A stretch of 64,000 nt of DNA from Rostratula benghalensis (Eukaryota > Chordata > Aves > Charadriiformes > Rostratulidae). The notes under the pieces were generated by a model. The model was not told the origin of the DNA and searched no databases. It worked only from the letters and a program-made list of their open reading frames with translations. Below are positions 49,301-55,456 of this stretch, one piece after another (within the stretch, counting starts at the first letter, position 1; each line of letters opens with the position of its first letter). The translations under genes and the position numbers were made by a program. Location of the stretch: assembly GCA_013399305.1 (NCBI GenBank), contig VXAI01000097.1, forward strand, positions 2,465,298 to 2,529,297, in the 5' to 3' direction.

Positions 49301-50580
49301 TTATGCACTTTTTCTGACACAAATTGGTTGCTATAAGCAGACTTCAAGTACACACAGGGTCTTGCAGTGATTTCATTCAGACACTTGAAAACTGAAGTGC
49401 AAAATCTGCATAAAACTTGGCTGCAGATTCATCTGGAAGCCTTGATTTATTAATTTGGTTTGGGCATTGGGACTTTAAATCTTCCCTCTGTGTTCTGTTG
49501 TTTCTTACATTACCTGAGTGATGGCTGGTGTTATAGAGCCACAGCGTAGCCGTTTTCCATCAGTCCATACTTGCTACCTTTCTGGCATGATCTCTGAGCA
49601 ATGACAGAACAAACCAAGTACAAATTCTGGCTTGTGGACACTGAAGGTGGTCCATGAAGGTCCATGCCCTGGACCTGTGGCTGCAGCTGCTGTGGCTGCA
49701 CCAGCACTGCTCCTCATATAGCCCCTCAGGTGGGTTTAGAGGGTCACCAAAAAGGAAGAGCACATATCATGTAATTGCACACACAGGGAATCTAATTCTG
49801 CTTGTAGATTCCCACTGGGAATCGTTGGGCCTAGGATCCTGCCAAGCTTGACGTCCAAAAATACTATGTAACATCAACAAATCTGAAACAGAAACTCCAT
49901 CCCAGGCACAAATTCTTCAGGACGGGATCCAAATAAATATTTCAAGCATATACCTTCAGGAAAGGCATTAAAAGCATCCCAGTCACTCCAAATGCCCAAA
50001 TGATAAGTGCATTGAAAACAGGCAGCAAATACTGTGGTTTTGACTCATTACCATTATGTTTATATTGGTGTGGCTTCACAGGGACCAGCAGAAAACATTT
50101 CTGTAAACAAGGGAGACATAAACCCATTATGCCTGAATTGTCTAGGCATCAGTGGACACACTGTTCCTCTGAGTGTTTCCATTTAAACCAACTCCTTTAA
50201 GAGCTCTGTGTCCTGCCCCATCCCAGCTGAGGGACAAAGAGCACATGCTGATTTCTTTAAGGTTGTCACGTTTCTCTTATTATCTGGAAGCCAGACTTTT
50301 CCCTCCACTTGCATATATAACATTCCCCATTTGAAATGGTCTTATTGCCTCTAAAACTGCTGGGAAAAGAAATGCTGTTAATCCCTGGATTTTACTTACA
50401 CAACAAATATGAACATCACTGCATGTCTTTACTCTTCCAGACTTGGAGAAGAAGCTTCTGGATCTGAATCAAACCAAACAAGACAAGGCAGAGCAACTGA
50501 GACAACTAGAGGAACAAGTGATAGCCATTAAAAATGAAATCTCGGAGCAGGAAAGCAAGTATGCAACGTGCAAAAGTTAG
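10267..50580 (+). CDS. LAMB4: Laminin subunit beta-4, complete gene (34 coding exons)
   Basis: Secreted basement-membrane laminin beta chain. CDS join: 10267-10300, 11515-11672, 15018-15153, 16445-16518, 17189-17377, 17723-17786, 18319-18533, 19338-19458, 20091-20279, 21307-21486, 22257-22366, 22800-22879, 23854-24004, 24945-25076, 25878-26063, 27219-27340, 28014-28134, 29109-29286, 30625-30768, 30993-31224, 32827-32984, 34345-34569, 35654-35874, 37041-37137, 37492-37867, 38236-38396, 41535-41743, 42628-42831, 44633-44777, 46618-46825, 47451-47589, 47822-47998, 48988-49141, 50441-50580. These sum to 5430 nt, 1809 residues plus stop, with every junction in phase. Domains: signal peptide about 1-20, LN 21-262, LE1-5 263-555, LF 556-765, LE6-13 814-1225, coiled coil II, beta-knob 1422-1455, coiled coil I. 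It is LAMB4 rather than LAMB1/2 because of the QDDC N-terminus, WTGPGFARV in LF, the KYATC C-terminus and its position before LAMB1. Without exon 14 the length would be 1765, close to human LAMB4 as I recall it (about 1761). The overall call is firm; exon 14 and the 5' end are less certain. Confidence 0.93.
11515..11672 (+). CDS. LAMB4: LAMB4 exon 2: LN domain start
   Basis: Begins after a CTCAG acceptor with TG, completing an ATG codon with the last base of exon 1. Contains [18 protein letters not shown] and the SSTCG motif typical of beta-chain LN domains. Ends in phase 0 at a weak GTTGGT donor. Residues about 12-64. Confidence 0.93.
15018..15153 (+). CDS. LAMB4: LAMB4 exon 3: LN domain
   Basis: Contains [25 protein letters not shown] and KWWQSEN, all diagnostic of beta-chain LN domains. 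It is 136 nt, phase 0 to 1, the same length and phase as LAMB1 exon 3. Donor GTAAGT. Confidence 0.96.
16445..16518 (+). CDS. LAMB4: LAMB4 exon 4: LN domain
   Basis: Encodes [20 protein letters not shown] then TFK. It is 74 nt, identical in length and phase to LAMB1 exon 4. Acceptor TTTTCAG, donor GTACAT. Confidence 0.96.
16565..16735 (+). mobile_element. Old CR1/L3-like LINE fragment in LAMB4 intron 4
   Basis: A diverged CR1 tail with GGTTTGTAAGAACAGGTTAG, AAACATCTGTCA, GATCCTGCCTTAGGGG and GGATGGACTGAATAGC in the expected order. More diverged than the copies at 6639 and 43925, so probably older. Ends are approximate. Confidence 0.65.
17189..17377 (+). CDS. LAMB4: LAMB4 exon 5: LN domain
   Basis: Encodes [19 protein letters not shown], then [16 protein letters not shown] and EPSTEGE. 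It is 189 nt, phase 0 to 0, the same as LAMB1 exon 5. Confidence 0.97.
17723..17786 (+). CDS. LAMB4: LAMB4 exon 6: LN domain
   Basis: Encodes [20 protein letters not shown] and the first base of the next shared codon. It is 64 nt, phase 0 to 1, the same length as LAMB1 exon 6. Confidence 0.95.
18319..18533 (+). CDS. LAMB4: LAMB4 exon 7: LN end and LE1 start
   Basis: Encodes [40 protein letters not shown] and the start of the first LE module. LN domains end at the RGSCFC junction. Phase 1 to 0; donor GTGCGT. Confidence 0.96.
19338..19458 (+). CDS. LAMB4: LAMB4 exon 8: LE1
   Basis: Encodes [19 protein letters not shown] and [13 protein letters not shown], completing the first LE module. Phase 0 to 1; donor GTAAGT. 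Confidence 0.96.
20091..20279 (+). CDS. LAMB4: LAMB4 exon 9: LE2
   Basis: Encodes [30 protein letters not shown] and [12 protein letters not shown], an LE module with canonical spacing. Phase 1 to 1. Donor GTAAGC. Confidence 0.96.
21307..21486 (+). CDS. LAMB4: LAMB4 exon 10: LE3
   Basis: Encodes [32 protein letters not shown] and NHYGLS, a single LE module. Phase 1 to 1; donor GTACGT. Confidence 0.96.
22257..22366 (+). CDS. LAMB4: LAMB4 exon 11: LE4 first half
   Basis: Encodes [19 protein letters not shown] then [15 protein letters not shown]. Acceptor CCCCCCGCAG, donor GTACGT, phase 1 to 0. Confidence 0.95.
22800..22879 (+). CDS. LAMB4: LAMB4 exon 12: LE4 end and LE5 start
   Basis: Encodes [20 protein letters not shown] then GGSRNN. 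Phase 0 to 2; donor GTAAGT. The short exon is supported by the phase match on both sides and the conserved GYWGLGN motif. Confidence 0.95.
23854..24004 (+). CDS. LAMB4: LAMB4 exon 13: LE5 end and LF domain start
   Basis: Encodes [13 protein letters not shown], then [20 protein letters not shown], where the LF domain begins. Phase 2 to 0; donor GTACGT. Confidence 0.95.
24945..25076 (+). CDS. LAMB4: LAMB4 exon 14: candidate extra LF-domain exon
   Basis: A 132-nt open segment after a CCATAG acceptor, ending at CAG/GTAAAT. It is phase 0 on both sides and encodes 44 residues including [20 protein letters not shown] and a basic stretch [10 protein letters not shown]. An in-frame alternative donor, GTAAGG at 25053, would shorten it to 36 residues. 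It falls where human LAMB4 and LAMB1, as I recall them, have no matching residues. Skipping it keeps the frame, so it could be a cassette exon. It could still be a chance open segment. Confidence 0.68.
25783..25822 (+). repeat. G-run cluster (possible G-quadruplex) in LAMB4 intron 14
   Basis: Runs of 6, 6, 5 and 3 G residues at 25783-25788, 25798-25803, 25806-25810 and 25820-25822, in the transcribed sense. It lies about 55 bases upstream of the exon 15 acceptor. Two of the loops are about 9 bases, so stability is uncertain. Confidence 0.4.
25878..26063 (+). CDS. LAMB4: LAMB4 exon 15: LF domain core
   Basis: Encodes the LF signature [19 protein letters not shown], then [17 protein letters not shown]. 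Phase 0 to 0; donor GTATTT. A second GT three bases earlier would drop one valine; alignment length to LAMB1 favours the later site. Confidence 0.95.
27219..27340 (+). CDS. LAMB4: LAMB4 exon 16: LF domain
   Basis: Encodes [15 protein letters not shown] and [10 protein letters not shown], aligning with the DW-V-V-PG and ALPAAT segments of LAMB4 in mammals. Phase 0 to 2 with a weak donor GTCTGA. Moderate divergence makes this the least conserved LF exon besides exon 14. Confidence 0.88.
28014..28134 (+). CDS. LAMB4: LAMB4 exon 17: LF domain
   Basis: Encodes [20 protein letters not shown] then YFSQPSASD and ILIDS, strongly matching the LF segment ending in IDS. Phase 2 to 0; donor GTGAGT. Confidence 0.95.
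29109..29286 (+). CDS. LAMB4: LAMB4 exon 18: LF domain end
   Basis: Encodes [20 protein letters not shown] then [12 protein letters not shown] and ARIHNGAV, the terminal part of LF before the LE repeats resume. Phase 0 to 1; donor GTAAGG. Confidence 0.95.
30625..30768 (+). CDS. LAMB4: LAMB4 exon 19: LE6
   Basis: Encodes [20 protein letters not shown] then VVGRCCDTC and YGFGFHGC. The module has nine cysteines, one more than usual, because of the CC pair at 30714-30719. Phase 1 to 1. Confidence 0.95.
30993..31224 (+). CDS. LAMB4: LAMB4 exon 20: LE7 and LE8
   Basis: Encodes [33 protein letters not shown] and [11 protein letters not shown]. The frame requires the exon to end at 31224, immediately before GCAAGT, so the following intron uses a GC donor. 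Phase 1 to 2. Confidence 0.93.
32827..32984 (+). CDS. LAMB4: LAMB4 exon 21: LE8 end and LE9
   Basis: Encodes [18 protein letters not shown], then [17 protein letters not shown] and CNCLEGYS. The beta-1 PDSGR and YIGSR peptides map here but are changed to PTSNR and, across the next junction, YSGNQ. Phase 2 to 1. Confidence 0.95.
34345..34569 (+). CDS. LAMB4: LAMB4 exon 22: LE9 end and LE10
   Basis: Encodes [34 protein letters not shown] and [14 protein letters not shown]. The NNID-TDPE motif is typical of the beta-chain LE10 module. Phase 1 to 1. Confidence 0.96.
35654..35874 (+). CDS. LAMB4: LAMB4 exon 23: LE11 and LE12 start
   Basis: Encodes [35 protein letters not shown] and [15 protein letters not shown]. 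Homology places the end after CNQ at 35874, where the next bases are GCAAGA, a second GC donor. Phase 1 to 0. Confidence 0.92.
37041..37137 (+). CDS. LAMB4: LAMB4 exon 24: LE12 end
   Basis: Encodes [19 protein letters not shown] then [10 protein letters not shown]. Like exon 19 it carries an extra cysteine (CC at 37083-37088). Phase 0 to 1; donor GTAAGT. Confidence 0.95.
37492..37867 (+). CDS. LAMB4: LAMB4 exon 25: LE13 and coiled coil II start
   Basis: The longest coding exon. Encodes [28 protein letters not shown] and [18 protein letters not shown], the usual transition from the last LE module into the alpha-helical rod. Phase 1 to 2; donor GTAAGG. Confidence 0.96.
38236..38396 (+). CDS. 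LAMB4: LAMB4 exon 26: coiled coil II
   Basis: Encodes heptad-like helical sequence with [19 protein letters not shown] and [13 protein letters not shown]. Phase 2 to 1. It is followed by the longest intron of the 3' half (38397-41534), in which I see no further exon or recognised transposon. Confidence 0.93.
38415..38467 (+). repeat. Degenerate tandem repeat GGTGAATAT-like
   Basis: Five or six imperfect 8-10 bp copies of a GGTGAA-containing unit just after the donor of LAMB4 exon 26. No function is implied. Confidence 0.7.
39205..39248. repeat. 20-bp tandem duplication
   Basis: Two copies of a 20-bp unit differing at one base, plus four bases of a third, inside LAMB4 intron 26. Confidence 0.85.
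41535..41743 (+). CDS. LAMB4: LAMB4 exon 27: coiled coil II end
   Basis: Encodes [20 protein letters not shown] and [18 protein letters not shown], leading into the beta-knob. Phase 1 to 0; donor GTAAGT. Confidence 0.95.
42628..42831 (+). CDS. LAMB4: LAMB4 exon 28: beta-knob
   Basis: Encodes the six-cysteine laminin beta-knob: [17 protein letters not shown] and LCGGLNCSG. The knob is a disulphide loop unique to beta chains, between coiled coils II and I. Phase 0 to 0; weak donor GTGCTG. Confidence 0.95.
43925..44146 (+). mobile_element. CR1 LINE 3' fragment in LAMB4 intron 28
   Basis: Contains GAGGCTGCCCAGGGAGGTTG, GTTGGACTGGATGATCTCTG and GGTCCCTTCCAACTCTGACA followed by ATTCCGTGATTCC, the diagnostic CR1 3' end. 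Same orientation as the gene, 5'-truncated. Confidence 0.9.
44633..44777 (+). CDS. LAMB4: LAMB4 exon 29: coiled coil I
   Basis: Encodes helical sequence including [20 protein letters not shown] and [14 protein letters not shown]. Phase 0 to 1. Confidence 0.94.
46618..46825 (+). CDS. LAMB4: LAMB4 exon 30: coiled coil I
   Basis: Encodes [20 protein letters not shown], conserved among beta chains, then charged helix. Ends in phase 2 before GTGAGT. Confidence 0.95.
47451..47589 (+). CDS. LAMB4: LAMB4 exon 31: coiled coil I
   Basis: Encodes [20 protein letters not shown] and a helical tail ending TQISQ. Phase 2 to 0; donor GTATCC. Confidence 0.94.
47822..47998 (+). CDS. LAMB4: LAMB4 exon 32: coiled coil I
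   Basis: Encodes [20 protein letters not shown] and [20 protein letters not shown], a continuous heptad-repeat helix. Phase 0 to 0; donor GTAAGC. Confidence 0.95.
48836..48855. repeat. (TA)10 dinucleotide repeat
   Basis: Perfect TA microsatellite in LAMB4 intron 32, about 130 bases before exon 33. Confidence 0.95.
48988..49141 (+). CDS. LAMB4: LAMB4 exon 33: coiled coil I
   Basis: Encodes [20 protein letters not shown] and [17 protein letters not shown]. Phase 0 to 1; weak donor GTGGTT. Confidence 0.95.
50441..50580 (+). CDS. LAMB4: LAMB4 exon 34: C-terminus and stop
   Basis: Encodes [20 protein letters not shown], then [20 protein letters not shown] and a final S before TAG. The cysteine three residues from the end is where beta chains form the interchain disulphide with gamma. 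Confidence 0.97.
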
Positions 50581-50810
50581 GATCTGAACAGACCATCAGG
50601 TAAAATGCAATGGAGGTCTCTGTGCCTACCATCTTCTGAGCTTCCTGGCACATTTACAGAGGAAGGTAGTCCTCTATAAATACATCTGAAAGTGTCTATA
50701 GTATCTTGGCAAGGTGAATAATGTAATTGTCTTTGGTTTTTGTCCAGTTGAGTTTATATGGAAATAGGAAATACAGTTTAATAAACCAGCTGATTGACTA
50801 ATCAGGATGT
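50581..50810 (+). terminator. LAMB4: LAMB4 3' UTR and polyadenylation signal
   Basis: About 200 bases after the stop there is an AATAAA at 50780-50785, the first canonical hexamer downstream. Cleavage would be expected 10-30 bases later. A longer 3' UTR is possible. Confidence 0.6.
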
Positions 50811-53280
50811 AATCTTTGAGGCACACATTCTGGTGCACAGCCTTTCTCACTGTAAGAGGCTAGAAATGCAGGAGGAGGATGGCTGAGAGAGCTGCAGGTA
50901 ACTGCCTCAAAGACAGGCTCCCAGCACCCTGCGTCTTCTGCTGAACCCTTCAGTAACCTGTGGCTGCGCCTTAACCCCACACGGGGCTGCGCAGACCAGG
51001 ATGGTGGGGTGCAGATGAAGGGCTCAGGCTTCTGTAGCCAGCCCTGCTGACAACTGAAAGAGTCCCCAGCGTACCATCCCTCCTCCATGCCCATCTCTTC
51101 ACCCAGACAGAGCAGGGGGAGCACTAGGAACACGGGGGGGTTCCTCCTACATTCTCAGAAAGTGCGCAGTGATGGGCAGGCAGTACTGCCGGGCAGTGCT
51201 GGGCCATTAAGGGGTGGGCGACAGGGAGCCAGTTCCCCAGTGCCCACTGGATGGCAGTGCACAGATGCTTAGTGCCGAAAACAACTTCAAAATCATTCCT
51301 TTGTCAATGTCCCCCCGTGCAATGCCTGTGTTTCTTATGAGGGGTTTCCCACGTTTTTCACTAGCAGAAGCAACAACTGGGGTTTAACTCCAGCTCTTAG
51401 GTTTAAGCAGTGAAACTAAATGGCCACAAATGTTGAAAAACGGTTTCTCCAGCTCTTCTCCCACGTGCAACACTTCACAGAAGTCAGGGTTCATTCAACA
51501 GTTCCTTGTAGCCATAAAGAACACAGGAATTGTCCTAAATGTTAGTTTATAATTAATTTTTTAAAAGAAGGAGACTGGGGCTAAGCAAATACTACAGAAG
51601 GGCTAGAGTTTTAAAAGACTAAAGGGAGCTACGTCTCGGTTTCAAAATCCCACCCTTGGTATACATACTCCTGCAGGACACTGCACAGACTCAGGATGGC
51701 TTTTTCTCAGTTTAAAACCAGTCATGTCATTCCCAGCTGGAATGTCCCACTGCGAGCACCCATCATGGACTTCATTCAGCTGGGGTGAAGAGCCCAGCGC
51801 TGCTTCAGAGCAGTAAAACAAGGAGGAATGCTCCACAGGAATACAAGGCTCTCAGCATTTGCCCTCCTCATGCCAGCAGCACCCTTAAAACAATCCTTAT
51901 CTAAAAGCAAGCATCGTTTTGATCCAATGGAGAGAAACTCCCCCAAAGTTACCACTCTTTGTGTAGGAGAGCTGAATCTGCATTCGCATGGGGAGGGGGG
52001 GCTTGGGTGGGAATTGCTGGCACGCATGAGATTTCAGAGAGATTGCTCTAACTCAAACCAGCTGTGCTCCAGGGCAATGGGCAACATGCATTACCCATAT
52101 AATAGCTTCTATTGTGAAAATGATGAATCAAATGATAACTTCGATGTAATCTAACACAGACACCTGAATTCCGGAATGCACGCAATTTGCGGTTTAGCTT
52201 TTGCTGAAGTCTAGCACCTTAAAAAAAATATCACTGGTGAGGTGTGAGGCTTCTTTATAAGTTATTAGGCTGTAATCAGATGAATGTATTTAGATTGACT
52301 TTGCCATAACAAAATGGAGCATCCCTGTTCTACTCGGAGCACACACCTCATCCAGCTGCTCACACAGGGCTCTCCAGGTAACAAAGGGTTTCCTGCAGGT
52401 TTCAGTGCAGCCCTGCTGTGCTGCACCCGAAACAGGCAAACTGAAGCACTTAGAGGAAATTCCCAACTACATAAAAGCCAAAATTATTGCATCCATGGCT
52501 TTAAAAATCTGAATTCACAGGCAGGAAGTTGAAAAAGAACTTCCTCCTAAACTCCGCTGTTGGCTGTGAGCGTTGCCATATGGCTTTTGACAAGCCCTGA
52601 GCATGGAAAGTCTGTAAACACAAGGCAGTTAAACGGGAGAGGGGAGATGTATCTGTGGGGGGAAACAAAAATCACTGGAAGAAAAATGAAAACAGGAAAG
52701 AGAAATTCAGTATGGCATCTAACCTCCTCCCTGCCCTCTTCCAAGCACGCTCAGACACACAGGGAGCAGACCTGATGGGACCAGCAGCTACAGAACACCA
52801 AGTCCGTGCTGTGACAGCTTCTGAGGTTTACAACTATGCAGCATTCCCCATTGGAAGTGGAACAAAATTAAAGTGGTTTTGCAAAGTTAATCTGCGGGAA
52901 AAGGCTGTATCTGGATCAAAATTGCCTATTTTTAGTTCCCTCGGCCTTCTTTCTTGCAGGCAGAAATGGCTTCAGAAAAAATTTCTTGAAAAAAACCCAC
53001 TGAAATTAGTGTCTTGCTGTAGAGCATTTTGACTTCAACAACATCAATCAAAACGCAAACAATACTTAACCAAACCCACAAATAATCAAAGATATATTTA
53101 ATCAAAAATTACCTCATTACCTTTATTTGCTGGGCATTCCATCACTGCAGAGTTGTAGGAAAATGAGTGATCAAGTGTGTCCCCCTGAGGTCAAGTTCTG
53201 CACTTTGGTTCTTTGAGAAGAGTTCCAACCCAGCACAGACACAGACACCCCAGGATTGTAAAGCTGCTTCACCAACCACA

Positions 53281-53302
53281 AGGACAGGACAGGACAGGAC
53301 AG
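53281..53302. repeat. (AGGAC)4 pentanucleotide repeat
   Basis: Four perfect copies plus a partial one in the LAMB4-LAMB1 intergenic region. Confidence 0.95.
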
Positions 53303-54247
53303 AAAAGTGACTTTTTTTTTTTATCATGTGAAGAATCAAATTAAAATACTCCCACTCACTCTTGCTCATGAGCGCTGCAGAGAGGGACAGACACGGATTC
53401 ACCGCACCTCATTACCCACCCAGTGGATGCTGGTGCTTTTGGCTGCCTCTGAAAGGTGACTGTGGCTATGGGTGACAGTGGCCACTTAAAAACATTTTGT
53501 GGCTGCAGCTCCAACTTGATCCCTGGTGCCACACAGCAGGGTGAACCCCGGGTGCATTGTCACACCATTCTTGGCAAGGCAGGAAGGAGCCTAACCACAG
53601 CGGCAAGGAATTCTGGAAGGCAACTTTAGCCCATTTCAGGTTTAGGGAGGGCAGGACTTACACGAGGCTATGGAACAGAAAAACAGGAAAGAAAATATAA
53701 AACATTTATGAAAATTGAAAAAATATGGAAATATGGGACAGAAAAAAGATCTAGTGGTAATGAAACACTCTGTCCTTGCAGTCACACATGGAGTGATGCA
53801 GCTGCCATGGACTGGAGGAGTTTCTAACTGCAGCAGAGTGAAACATCTTCTGTTAGTAGAACAAAAATGTTTGTTGTACTGAAGCTTAAAAACAAAGCCG
53901 TGCTGTGATTTACATGAGAGGATTGTGAAACTGAATTAGTTTTGTGAATTTGGAAGACCACATTGCAGAAGAGGTTTAGAATCACAATACCTGCCCTGTC
54001 AACTGAAAATGGTTTAATTTCCTGGGTATCTTTAATGAAACAGCCCCACGAGTTCTTCAATCAGGAGCCCTGGGTTATGTTTCAGACCTGGTGTTTAACC
54101 TCTACAGCAAGTCACCTGGTATCTCTCTGTTTCTGCTTATCCATCTGTAAAATGAGAGCGAACAGATTTACCTTACCTCGCCAGGGACAGACAGACCATT
54201 TCCGCGCCGGCACTGCCAATACCGAGGGCAAAACGTTCTCGAGGGAC

Positions 54248-54287
54248 ACCAGTACAGATTTCCACCAGTACAGATTTCCACCAGTTT
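54248..54287. repeat. 16-bp tandem repeat
   Basis: Two perfect copies of a unit beginning ACCAGTACAG and part of a third, upstream of the LAMB1 CpG island. Confidence 0.85.
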
Positions 54288-55419
54288 ACAAGTTACACGT
54301 GCACAAGCAAAACCCGAGTGCATAAACTCTGGCATCCGTCCCAGCCTGCACCCAGCCTGGGCTGCGCTCTTCGAACACGTCCATCCTTCATACCCTCCCC
54401 TCAGTGTTTATTTACCAGCAAACCTTCCCCCTGGGTGCCGAGGGGACTCTGCTGCCAGCAGACAAAACCCTGCAGAGCCCAGGGAACCGAAGCAGGAGGT
54501 TGGGAGTGCCAGGGGAGTGCCAGGGCAGCTCCAGTGCAGTCATTCACCCCTCACAACCGCCCTTGGGAAGGCAGCAGTAGCACGTGCTCCCAGTTAACGA
54601 GAAGCAGCCTGGCAGCATCCGGACTGGGCTTGATGGGCTTCTCTGCCCTCAGCAGGTCAGACCCAGCCAGGCATGGCAGCATGGACGCCATCCCCGGGAA
54701 TGGCACTCCTGGGCCACCTGAGTTGGCACCACAACACCGGGCAATTCCGGGCCGATGAGCATCACATGCCACGGTTGCCACCCCCCTGGGCCTCCTCTGG
54801 GTTTTGGCCCTTGCTGCGTGGGTATGCTCCATCCACCATCCATTCCTTCGCACCCAACCCCACCAGTACACCCAGTAGAAGGCTGGATTGGGTCAAACAC
54901 TCCATTCCCACATTGCTGCTCCACAAACGGGGGTAGGGAGAGGGGTTGCCCCATCGGTGATCTTCCCCCTTCCCTCCCCCCCCGATTGCTGCCCCCTCCC
55001 CAAAGCTGGGGAGCAGTGGGGAAGGGACGACCGGTGCTGGCGAGGGGCTGCAGTTTCCCCTCTCCCCCCTCGCAGCTCCCCGGTTGCAGCGGGGATGGCG
55101 TCTCCCTCCGCTGCCCGCCGCCGGCTCGCTCTCCCCAGCCTCCTCGACGGCAGCCGCTTCCCCGCCAGCCCCGGCGCTGCAGCGGTGCCGGACAGCCCCG
55201 GGGCGGGGGGCCGAGGCGGGAGGGGCTGCCTGGGCCGGCCCGGCCCCGCGGGGGCGGCGGGGCGGAGGAGGAGGAGGGCCGGGGGGCGCCCGGCGGCGCG
55301 GAGCCGCTCCCCGGGAGCGGTGGGGAACTGCGGCGCCTGCGTGGAGCAGCCGGAGCAACAGCTTTCGGCGGCGGCGTGGAGCTCCCGTCCCGTCCCGTCC
55401 CGTCCCGTCGGTGCCCGCC

Positions 55420-55456
55420 ATGGGCCGCTTCCCGCTGTACCTCTGCTGCTGCCTCG
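55420..55456 (+). CDS. LAMB1: LAMB1 exon 1: signal peptide
   Basis: Encodes [12 protein letters not shown] and one base of the next codon. The donor is GTAACT and intron 1 is only 156 bases. Phase 1, like LAMB4 exon 1. Confidence 0.92.

Larger units (their letters stand above)
50811..54900. other. LAMB4-LAMB1 intergenic region
   Basis: About 4 kb with no recognisable exon, RNA gene or full repeat element. It contains an AGGAC pentanucleotide run at 53281-53302 and a 16-bp tandem repeat at 54248-54287. GC content climbs from about 54300 towards the LAMB1 island. Confidence 0.5.
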